Assembly (NCBI GenBank): GCA_934702375.1
Contig: CAKUYE010000001.1
Span: 237,940 to 301,939 of the forward strand
Direction: 5' to 3'
DNA length: 64,000 bases
From: an uncultured Bacillota bacterium
Lineage (GTDB): Bacteria > Bacillota > Dehalobacteriia > UBA7702
Shown: positions 44,996-52,879 of the stretch, piece after piece
Position numbering within the stretch: the first letter of the stretch is position 1
How the letters are laid out: each line of letters starts with the position of its first letter
Position numbers and translations under genes: made by a program
The notes under the pieces: model-generated
Told to the model about the DNA's origin: nothing
What the model saw: the letters and a program-made list of their open reading frames with translations, nothing else
Database searches by the model: none

Positions 44996-45049
44996 CCATA
45001 TTCCATCAACAAAGTAACTTTTCCGAAATTCCCTCTCAAAAACCTGAAA

Positions 45050-45084
45050 GGGATGCAGAACTCGGAATCTCGAGACTGCACCCC
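45050..45084 (-). terminator. Terminator-like hairpin upstream of cbiB
   Basis: On the minus strand GGGGTGCAG pairs (one wobble) with CTGCATCCC around a CTCG/CGAG inner stem; TTTCAGGTTTTT follows. It may end the large SLH transcript or a small RNA. Confidence 0.55.
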
Positions 45085-45285
45085 TTACAGGCACTTTTAT
45101 TATAATATCACGAAAGGACCAACTTTTATCATCGAAAGGGACTTCAAACCAAATGAGAAAAGCCTTTCTTTGATGGGGTTATGGAAGCATTACTCCGCAA
45201 TGCGAATTAGTGTATCTTTGGCTAACCAACAAATTGGGCAAGCCCCATGCCTTCTTCTCGAAGAGAAGCCATAGCGGGTTGCCTG
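45085..45285. other. Candidate structured RNA between the large SLH gene and cbiB
   Basis: This ~200-base stretch has no credible gene but several compact self-complementary elements: GCATT/AATGC around seven bases (45188-45204), TTGG/CCAA (45218-45229), GGGCAAGCCC (45237-45246), and ATGGGG (near 45172) that can close onto CCCCAT (near 45243). The terminator at 45050-45084 favours a minus-strand RNA; a TATAAT at 45101-45106 would suit the plus strand but lacks a -35. A 73-codon plus-strand frame (45053-45274) crosses it without a ribosome site and is not called a gene. Confidence 0.35.
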
Positions 45286-45289
45286 CTTT

Positions 45290-48200
45290 TTATTGGAGCG
45301 CTTCTGTTGCAGAGTTTATCTCGTTCTGAGTAGAAGCCATATTTTCCATTACTTTTACAGCATTTTCATAGGCTTTGCCAGCTTTCTGATGTTTGCTGGC
45401 TACTGCCATAGCATGCACTAAGGCGTCCTTGTCGCCTACGGTTACGAAGGGAGTGCCGTAGGAGTCGGAGCCGAGGTCTTTGCCTAAGCCGTATACGGTG
45501 AACTGCCAACGAATGACATCGCCGGGTTTTACTTCCCAAGCTCCGGCAGAACGATCGATTTCATAATCATTGACCCAAATCATCCAACCGGATTTATTTG
45601 TATAGTCGAATTCGCCGAGCCAACCGGCATTGATGCGTTCGCCCAAGGCCACTTCATCGGCGGCCAAGGCATTTTGGAGATATTCCGGCAAAGCTGCTTC
45701 ATTGACACCGTTATCCATGATGGAGGACAGATAGAAGCCATGCTCACTGTCACGATGTTTCAGCTCGATGCCTTTTTCTTCGGCAACGCGGAGGAGGACA
45801 TCGGCGGCGGTATCCCCTTCTTCCCATTTCACGACCACGGGCTCCATAATGAAGCCCTGGCCGAGGGTGAATTTTTCGATATCGACGATCACACTATCGG
45901 TATCATCGACTTTTACAAAGTCTTCGTATTTGTAGGTCAGGAAACGGTGGAGCACCGCGGCGACTTCCGCTCTGGTGGTGCTGCCTTTGGGATCGAATAC
46001 GTTCCCATCCTTGCCGTTGATGATTTCTACGGCCTTCAGTTTGTACACTGCTTCTTTGGCGTATACGGCGATATCCGCATCATCGCCAAAGAGTTCTTTG
46101 CTCATTTCCGGCAGCTGGATGCCCATGGCTTTGGCATAGCGGAGCATCATCGTTGCCATATCCTGACGGGAGATTTGCGCGTTGGGAGCAAATTCCGTTT
46201 TGCTTACCCCTATGGTGATGCCGTTTTCTACCGCCCATTTTACATGGGAAGCATAGTAGGCATCGTTTGCCACATCGTCAAAGACGGAAGTGGAGGGATA
46301 AGATGCACCGGAATCTTCCACACCGGCGTTACGGCCGAGGACGGTAACGAACATAGCACGGGTCATAGCCTGATTGGGGCTGAAGGTGGTGTCCGAAGTG
46401 CCTTTAAAGATATTGTTATCCAGAGCAAAGGCCACATCGTCATAGAACCACTGACCTTCGGTGACGTCGGTCATATCCTTGATTTTGCCATTAGCTTTAT
46501 CCAACAATTCCTTGATGGTGCCTTCAGCTTTGGTCAGTTTATCCAGATTGGTTACGAGAGCTTTTTGTTCTTTGGTCAGGGCATCGTAAGCAGCACGGGC
46601 GGCGGCTACGGCGGACTGATCGTCGAGGGTTACCTTTTCATTGATCTTGTTAATTTCGTTAATCACGTTAGCAGCAGCTTCTTTATCCACTTCGGCTTGT
46701 TCCAAACCGGCGATAGTATCAACTGCGGCAGTGAGTTTTGCAACAACATCTTCGGCGATGAGGCCCTTCTGGTCGTTGGTAAGAGCATCATAGGCAGCTT
46801 TAGCTGCATCTACGGCTTCTTTATCGGCCAAGGTAATTTCGTCATTTAGGGCGTTGATCTGTTCCGTTACTTTATCGGCAGCGGCCTGGTCAACCTCACC
46901 CTGATTTGCCAATTTGGCATAGCGTACTGCATCGTAGAGAGCAAAGTATTCTTCACCGTAATCGCCAACTCTGGCCTGTAAACGTTCTTCGGAAATTCCG
47001 TTTACCGTTTCCATAGCAGCTTTAATGGCCTCGATAGAGGCTTCGGTATATTGATCGGCATTTTCGAGAATCGCGTTGGCTTTGGCGATCTGCTTATCCA
47101 GCTTATCCTTGCTCATGGCAAGCTCTACCCAAGTAGAGGTGCCAATCTTATGCTGAACCTTATAGAGATCGCACATAGCTACTTCGGCCTGACCGGCATA
47201 ACCGGTACCGGCGGCATCATCGGCAAAGTTGGCATCGTATACGGCATCGATGACACCAAGACCGGAGTTTGCGTTAACCCAGGGAGCTTTGGTGGGATCG
47301 GCGCCTTCGTAACCGGCACCATAAAGAGCAGCAAAGCCCATAACGGCACAGCCGGTGGAAATAGCATTGGCACCGGAGAAATTACCATTTTCCAATACAC
47401 GGAGGTCTTCCAGATATTTCAGGTAGGTTTTTACCGCAGCATCCACTTTAGGTTCGCCGGCAAATTCGCCGAGGTTTACAGCAGCCCAACCGGCGATATC
47501 AATCCCCTGGCCCATGCTGGAAGGAGTGGTAAGACCAACGCCACAGCCGTAGGAAGGTGTGGCTTTGTCATATTTTGCGGGGTTAGCACCGGCGGCTTCC
47601 ATACCGTAGTGGCTAAAGATACCGGCAGCATACATCCCGCCGTAATCATTATTGAGGAATTCTACCCAGTCCATACCGCGATAATTGTAGGGATTTTCCC
47701 CGGCGGCTACGATGCCCATAACCATAGCGCCCTTCTGTGTGCCGTACCAGCTGGATTCGGGCTGGGGCAGATCGAAGGTATAGCCATTGGCAGGATCCTG
47801 GATATATTCGCCAAGTGCGGCATAGGCAGCCCAGGCATTCCAGTAGCCAACAACCACTTTGGTATTGAGCCAGTGAATACGGCTCTTATAGTAAGCTTCT
47901 GCAACCTTATCATCGGTTTGGGCATAAACCTTTACCGGGAAGGTTTTGGTTTTGGTAACGGCATCCTTGGTTACGGTAGCAGTAAGGGTGATTTCAGCAT
48001 CCTTTTCGCCTTTGTCCGGACGTACCACCTTACCATCGGCGGTAAGATGAGCTTCATCCGAGGAGGCCCAGGAAAGTGTTACATCGGGGTTTGAGGAAAC
48101 CGGCATGGTGATATCGCGGATAGCCTCCATGGGAATATCCAGAGCATTGAGAACAGCATCCACATCATCGGTGCTGGCATCGGCATCGGCCTTTACAACA

Positions 48201-51200
48201 AGAGTAAATTCTTTTGTTGCGGTGGATTCCCCTTTTACCGCAGTAGCGGTAAGGGTAACTTCGGCATCGGCAACGCCACGGTTTACTTTACCGGTAACGG
48301 GGTCGATCGCGGTTTTGTAGGAGCTTTCCCAGGTGATGGTGGAACCATACTTACCAACGGAAGGCAGAGTAAGATCGCCGAGAACAGGGTTAGCAAAGGA
48401 AATCTGAGCCAGATCCTTTTCTACCGCCATGTTTGCGGGCATATCATAGTTGTAGGTCGTATAGTAGGAAGATTCTGTGAGATAGTCGCGAAGTGCCATC
48501 ATTACAGCAACGGAAGCTTCGTCGGTACCGGCAACGGTCACAGCGTTAATTTTTTCACTGAAGCGGCCATCGGTGGCTACCGAGGGTAAAATAAGGTCTT
48601 CTACAATTTCCGTTGCCAGGTTGAGGTAACGAATTTCATTGATTTTGCTGTCGCTGACATCGGCACCGGCAACAAAAGCGGAAACATAGTAAGCCGCGTC
48701 ACGAACACGGGTGATCTTCCCTGCGGAATAGAGGTTTTCCATGGCCTGAAGAGCGTCGGTCATGGCTTCCTTGGCCTGTTCACCATAGACAGGGTCATCA
48801 ACCAAGCGGCTCATAGCCAAAACAAAGGAAGCCGTACCGCAATAGACATATCTGTCATAGGAGACCTTGCCAAAGGTTTTGCCGCCGCCGCTGTAATCCA
48901 CAAGGCAGGAGAGGAGGTAGTCGATATTGCCGTTACGGCCAAGCTTCGTACCATCCACTTCGTTGCCCCAGGCCTGTCCGCCGCCAAAGAACATATCCAA
49001 AGCGATAAAGAACATGGGGTCGGTAGCAGCATTGCTGTAAATACCGGAGATTTTAATCTGACCGTTAGACTGCTGGCCGCCAAGAAGATGGGCAACCAGA
49101 TCTACATTTTGAGGAGTTCCGTTGCCGATAATGCTGTAATTCCCAATATCGGTACCGAGGGCAAGGGCATCAAGGAGCATTGCGGCTTCGCGGTCTTGAG
49201 GCTCACTGCTGGTACCGGTAGAATAGTAATCATTATAGGCATAGAGGTTATTGGTGTAGTTGCTGAGATCCGCACCGGTGGCTGCCAGAGCAAAGGCTTC
49301 TCCGGCCCAGACCTGTTCGGTTACGCCATCGTAAGTCTTCCGCAAAGCTTTATAGGCTTCCCTGGCATTGTAGTTGGCATCGGCAACGGTAAGCATAGCA
49401 GAATCGGATTCTGTAGCATTGCCGGTACCGTCGGAAACAACGCAACGGAAGTATCTTTTGTTAGCGTAGTTGGCATCGCCCTTGGCAATGGTAAGGACAT
49501 CCTTATTGGCACCATCAATATCCTTCCATGTCTTGTTATTGGTGCTGACCTGCCACTGATAATCGTAGTTGAAGGTACCATATTTTGCGCTGACGCCAAA
49601 GGATGCCCCCTGGTTCAGATAAGCAATGGCAGCTTTGGGCTGCGTGGCAATGGTAACGCCGATTTTTTCCAGCTTTTTGCTGTTGAGCACGGGATGTTTT
49701 GCAGTATCATCCCAGGTCCAGGCACCATCTTCGGAAATGTCAAAACGGGCCTTTTCGGTCCAGAATTCCTTGGTGGCCAGTTCCTCTGCGGTGGCATTGA
49801 TGCCGCTTAAAGCATCTTCTCCCCAAACCGTGCCATTCACCAGCATGGAATCGAGAGCATAGTTGTTTTCCTGAAGTAATTTCCCGTAGTTCGAAACTTC
49901 TTCTGCATTGGCAAACAAGCGGCCGCTGGCTGTGATCTCGCCGGCGGGGGTACCATCGGTAATGGAGGGGCTGGCGATAACGCAGTTCCTTGCTTCCTGA
50001 GCTTTACTTGCAATGGCAGCAGAGCCTTTATATGCCAATGCACCAACTAAGCCGCCGGAGGCAGAGGATGCCTTGCTGCTTTCGGAAATGAGGGTTGCCG
50101 TAGAATAAATATTTTCAAGATACAGCTTTTTCACTCCGCTGCCACTATAGACGGTAGCCGTAGCACAGCCCTGAGCTTTGAAGGTACCTTCGATATAGCA
50201 GTTGGTAATGGAAACACCGATACGGGCATACCGACTGCAGGAGACACCATTGGCAATCCCCCCCACAGTGCTGCCTTGCATATTGCCGGAGAAGGAACAG
50301 CGGTCGATATATAACGTATCACGGCTTTCATCACCGGAGAAGCTACCCACAAAACCGCCACAACCGGCACGGGAACGAAGATCGGCATTTTTCACATGAC
50401 AGTTAAAGATGTTTACATTAGAGCCGCTACCCACGAGAGCTGTAGTAGTGGCACCATCATCAAGGGCACCACCGGTAACCGTATCAAGGGTGAGATTTGC
50501 GATATTACTCAAACCGGTACTGTTGCTTACCTGGTCAAAGAAACCGTAGTTGCCGTAACGTCCGTTTTTGCCAAGGCGCAGGTTTTTAACGGTATGCCCC
50601 TGGCCATCGAAGTTCCCGGTGAATTTTTTCGCCTGCCAAATCATATTGCCAACGTCAATATCATTGGTGAGAACGACGTATTTATCCTGGAATTGATCGT
50701 TAACACGGTCAAAGTAGAACAGCTCTGCCCGGTTGGAGATACGATAGGGATCGGCTGCAGTGCCGGTACCGCCGGCAAAGCCCTCGCCGGCATAGGCCAC
50801 GGCATATTCACTGGCCGCAGTGGTAAAGGTTTTGGTAACAGCCTTGTTGCTGCCGTATTTTACCGAGAACACCGTTTCCTTTTCTGCAAGAAGCTCATCG
50901 AAGGTAACGGTGGCAATATTGCTCTGATCATCGGCAGAAAAAGCTATCGCCAGATTTGTCAATTCCATCTTTGTCCCGGCCTGGGTCACTTCCACGGTGA
51001 AGTCATCCGCGGTCATATCGGTGTAGGCCAGTTTACGATTCATTCTTACCGTAAAGCCCTTGGCGGTAAAATCGTAAACCCCGGGGTCGGCAGCAATGTC
51101 GAGACCATCGGTTTCATCAACATCGTAGTTGTACTTACCATTGACTTTGATTTGCCAATTGAGCACCGGATAGCCGTTGTTGAGGCTGCCGGGGTCGGCG

Positions 51201-52279
51201 GCATAGCCTTCGGCCAATTCGGAAACGAGGTTTTTCATTTCCGCAGTGGTTTTTACGGCGCAGCCGCTGTGTTCGGCTTTTTCACCGCCGGCTGCATAGA
51301 TTACGCCGCCGCCGGGGCCGTTGCCCAGAGCGGTGTAAAAGCAATGGTCAAAAGCGCCGTCAAATTTTGTGGAGCTCCAGGGGCTGGGCTTATAGTAAGG
51401 AAGACCGACAACACCGCCGACATTCGAAGCCACACTGGGAGAAGCCGCTGTGAGCTTGATGGAGGCTGCAATGCTGTAGCAATTGGATACGGTGGTGTAG
51501 CGACTAGCTACGGCACCGAGAATACCGCCAACGGTAGAGGTTGCATTGGAGGCTGTAAGGTTACCGGTGTTGTAGCAGTTGGAAATAAGGATCTTATTCC
51601 CGCCGGTTTTACCGACAATACCGCCAACAAGGCTGGAGCCGGAAACATCACCGGTGTTGTAGCAGTTGCGAACAACGCCATCGGTGGTACCGGCAATACC
51701 GCCGGCACGAAGACCAACATTTACCACAGTAGCAGCGTTGGAGCAGTTGAGGATCACAAGGTAATCCTTGCCAAGACCAATCACAGCACCGGTATCGGTC
51801 ATGGTGTTTTTCAAATAACCGCTGACGATATTGAGATTTTTAATCTTCCCGGAGCCGCCGGCTGCGCCGAAAAGGCCCTGATTTGCAGCGGTAGCATTAA
51901 TGTACAGGTTGGCAATGTTATGACCGTCGCCATTGAAGGCGCCCTTAAAAAGGGAAGAAGCGGTACCAATGGGAGTCCATTTTTGACCTTCCCAGGTACC
52001 ATCGGCTTTTTTCACACCGCCAAGATCCAGGTCGGCAGTAAGAGAAACGGTTTTTCCGGCGAAAGTATCTTTTGCGATATCCTTTGCCGTACCGTTTACG
52101 ATGGCCGCCAAACCGGCCAGCTGTTTTGCATCGTTGATTTCAAAACTTGTTTTGTCCGTGCTGTACCAGCTGGTATCTACGGTGCCATCCCAGGGAGTGG
52201 GGTCGGCAGCGAAAATACCGGCACTGAAAGCAAATACGCTGATCAGCACACAGACCAGAACGATAAATTTTTTGTTCAT
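45290..52279 (-). CDS. Giant SLH-anchored surface protein with barrel regions and C-terminal DUF4430 (transcobalamin-like) domain
   Basis: A 2,329-residue secreted protein. Signal peptide ~1-24. GLUG-type beta repeats (GGIAGTTDG, GGIVGKTGG) ~60-400 and ~500-810, with an Ig-like insert ~415-495. Ig-like domain ~870-970. First helical region ~970-1285 (LLDALALGTDIGN, GKVSYDRYVYCGTASFVLAM). Two bacterial Ig domains ~1287-1455. Second helical region ~1460-1720 (GYWNAWAAYAALGEYI, DIAGWAAVNLGEF). Helical repeats ~1720-1935 (AAYDALT.EQK). Three SLH repeats ~1936-2120. DUF4430 ~2125-2265 (DTAADVLLRVA, SGWMIWVNDYEIDRSAG, VKPGDVIRWQFT). Alpha-barrel plus DUF4430 is the transcobalamin plan. The ATG at 52279 follows AAAAAGGA. 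A cobalamin riboswitch lies upstream. Confidence 0.85.
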   Translation of the reverse strand: MNKKFIVLVCVLISVFAFSAGIFAADPTPWDGTVDTSWYSTDKTSFEINDAKQLAGLAAIVNGTAKDIAKDTFAGKTVSLTADLDLGGVKKADGTWEGQKWTPIGTASSLFKGAFNGDGHNIANLYINATAANQGLFGAAGGSGKIKNLNIVSGYLKNTMTDTGAVIGLGKDYLVILNCSNAATVVNVGLRAGGIAGTTDGVVRNCYNTGDVSGSSLVGGIVGKTGGNKILISNCYNTGNLTASNATSTVGGILGAVASRYTTVSNCYSIAASIKLTAASPSVASNVGGVVGLPYYKPSPWSSTKFDGAFDHCFYTALGNGPGGGVIYAAGGEKAEHSGCAVKTTAEMKNLVSELAEGYAADPGSLNNGYPVLNWQIKVNGKYNYDVDETDGLDIAADPGVYDFTAKGFTVRMNRKLAYTDMTADDFTVEVTQAGTKMELTNLAIAFSADDQSNIATVTFDELLAEKETVFSVKYGSNKAVTKTFTTAASEYAVAYAGEGFAGGTGTAADPYRISNRAELFYFDRVNDQFQDKYVVLTNDIDVGNMIWQAKKFTGNFDGQGHTVKNLRLGKNGRYGNYGFFDQVSNSTGLSNIANLTLDTVTGGALDDGATTTALVGSGSNVNIFNCHVKNADLRSRAGCGGFVGSFSGDESRDTLYIDRCSFSGNMQGSTVGGIANGVSCSRYARIGVSITNCYIEGTFKAQGCATATVYSGSGVKKLYLENIYSTATLISESSKASSASGGLVGALAYKGSAAIASKAQEARNCVIASPSITDGTPAGEITASGRLFANAEEVSNYGKLLQENNYALDSMLVNGTVWGEDALSGINATAEELATKEFWTEKARFDISEDGAWTWDDTAKHPVLNSKKLEKIGVTIATQPKAAIAYLNQGASFGVSAKYGTFNYDYQWQVSTNNKTWKDIDGANKDVLTIAKGDANYANKRYFRCVVSDGTGNATESDSAMLTVADANYNAREAYKALRKTYDGVTEQVWAGEAFALAATGADLSNYTNNLYAYNDYYSTGTSSEPQDREAAMLLDALALGTDIGNYSIIGNGTPQNVDLVAHLLGGQQSNGQIKISGIYSNAATDPMFFIALDMFFGGGQAWGNEVDGTKLGRNGNIDYLLSCLVDYSGGGKTFGKVSYDRYVYCGTASFVLAMSRLVDDPVYGEQAKEAMTDALQAMENLYSAGKITRVRDAAYYVSAFVAGADVSDSKINEIRYLNLATEIVEDLILPSVATDGRFSEKINAVTVAGTDEASVAVMMALRDYLTESSYYTTYNYDMPANMAVEKDLAQISFANPVLGDLTLPSVGKYGSTITWESSYKTAIDPVTGKVNRGVADAEVTLTATAVKGESTATKEFTLVVKADADASTDDVDAVLNALDIPMEAIRDITMPVSSNPDVTLSWASSDEAHLTADGKVVRPDKGEKDAEITLTATVTKDAVTKTKTFPVKVYAQTDDKVAEAYYKSRIHWLNTKVVVGYWNAWAAYAALGEYIQDPANGYTFDLPQPESSWYGTQKGAMVMGIVAAGENPYNYRGMDWVEFLNNDYGGMYAAGIFSHYGMEAAGANPAKYDKATPSYGCGVGLTTPSSMGQGIDIAGWAAVNLGEFAGEPKVDAAVKTYLKYLEDLRVLENGNFSGANAISTGCAVMGFAALYGAGYEGADPTKAPWVNANSGLGVIDAVYDANFADDAAGTGYAGQAEVAMCDLYKVQHKIGTSTWVELAMSKDKLDKQIAKANAILENADQYTEASIEAIKAAMETVNGISEERLQARVGDYGEEYFALYDAVRYAKLANQGEVDQAAADKVTEQINALNDEITLADKEAVDAAKAAYDALTNDQKGLIAEDVVAKLTAAVDTIAGLEQAEVDKEAAANVINEINKINEKVTLDDQSAVAAARAAYDALTKEQKALVTNLDKLTKAEGTIKELLDKANGKIKDMTDVTEGQWFYDDVAFALDNNIFKGTSDTTFSPNQAMTRAMFVTVLGRNAGVEDSGASYPSTSVFDDVANDAYYASHVKWAVENGITIGVSKTEFAPNAQISRQDMATMMLRYAKAMGIQLPEMSKELFGDDADIAVYAKEAVYKLKAVEIINGKDGNVFDPKGSTTRAEVAAVLHRFLTYKYEDFVKVDDTDSVIVDIEKFTLGQGFIMEPVVVKWEEGDTAADVLLRVAEEKGIELKHRDSEHGFYLSSIMDNGVNEAALPEYLQNALAADEVALGERINAGWLGEFDYTNKSGWMIWVNDYEIDRSAGAWEVKPGDVIRWQFTVYGLGKDLGSDSYGTPFVTVGDKDALVHAMAVASKHQKAGKAYENAVKVMENMASTQNEINSATEALQ

Positions 52280-52377
52280 GATCCTTTTTCCATCCTTTCG
52301 TTTTTCTTTGTGGACATAATGAGTGACATTGAGACCCCGGTATGCAGCAAGGGCGATGCACACCGATAAAATAAAAA

Positions 52378-52416
52378 GACCGCAAAGCTACATTAAAAAA
52401 ACGTAACTTTGCGGCC
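52378..52416 (-). terminator. Intrinsic terminator, expression platform of the second cobalamin riboswitch
   Basis: On the minus strand GGCCGCAAAG pairs with CTTTGCGGTC (one wobble), followed by TTTTTATTTT. It lies between the aptamer and the start of the giant SLH gene. Confidence 0.85.
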
Positions 52417-52444
52417 GCCTTATTCCCACAAAATAGATATTCTT

Positions 52445-52700
52445 TTTTCTCTCACAAAATCAAGTCTTCCGGCTTAGCGATCTCGAGGTTTCCCTCTACA
52501 CCTGTACACAACCTTCTCATGGATTCCACAATGGCGGCTTTCGCCCTATGTTGTACAGACTTTCGCAATACGGCTAGCGGTTAAGCGCCGGATTCTCACC
52601 GGCTTCCACAGGGAGAATTCTCTCCCCTGCCCTCCCCATCACAGGTTGGGCGATCTTGTGATTTCTTCCCTGGGGGTATTTTTCCCCTTTGGAGTGTCTA
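52445..52700 (-). promoter_or_regulatory. Cobalamin riboswitch of the giant SLH gene
   Basis: The minus strand reads GGAAGCCGGTGAGAATCCGG, then CGCTTAACCGCTAGCCGTA, an insertion with paired arms (GTACAAC...GTTGTGTAC), then CTAAGCCGGAAGACTTG, matching the ordered core of a cobalamin aptamer in a larger form than the ECF one. A terminator follows at 52378-52416, indicating transcriptional control by corrinoid. The gene-free stretch 52280-52879 holds this, its promoter, and the terminator of the csaB gene. Edges are approximate. Confidence 0.85.
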
Positions 52701-52745
52701 CTTTTTAAATCTTGTGTCTACTTTTCGTTGACTAGTACAAACTAT

Positions 52746-52775
52746 ATTATACCCCCCCCCCAGAGACACTGTGAA
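52746..52775 (-). promoter_or_regulatory. Promoter with G10 spacer tract upstream of the riboswitch and giant SLH gene
   Basis: On the minus strand TTCACA (52770-52775) and TATAAT (52746-52751) are 18 bases apart, and ten of the spacer bases are a run of G (52752-52761). Losing one G would give the optimal 17. Slippage in such a run is a known way to vary promoter strength. Confidence 0.7.
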
Positions 52776-52851
52776 GTAGATTTTCTTGCTTTTACGTTAA
52801 ATATATTGTCACATATTATGGAAATTTAACTTTTCTTAAAAAATCATGAAA

Positions 52852-52879
52852 AAAATGCACCCACAAAGGGGCGCATTTT
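52852..52879 (-). terminator. Intrinsic terminator of the csaB fusion gene
   Basis: AAAATGCGCCC pairs with GGGTGCATTTT on the minus strand with wobble, followed by a run of T. It starts right at the stop codon. Confidence 0.8.

Noticed and set aside
45053..45274. 73-codon plus-strand gene
   Set aside because: It has no ribosome site or domain, and the region has strong RNA-like pairing.
45674..48094. Other long plus-strand frames opposite the giant SLH gene
   Set aside because: Same reason: mirrored coding composition, no start signals, no domain.
50396..52369. 657-codon plus-strand frame opposite the giant SLH gene
   Set aside because: The Ala/Gly/Thr-rich opposite strand naturally lacks stops in this frame. 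The minus strand has signal peptide, domains, riboswitch and promoter.
52445..52700. Cyclic-di-GMP riboswitch
   Set aside because: GCGAAAGCCGCC suggested it at first, but the ordered GGTGAGAATCC ... GCTAGCCGTA ... AAGCCGGAAGAC blocks are those of a cobalamin aptamer.
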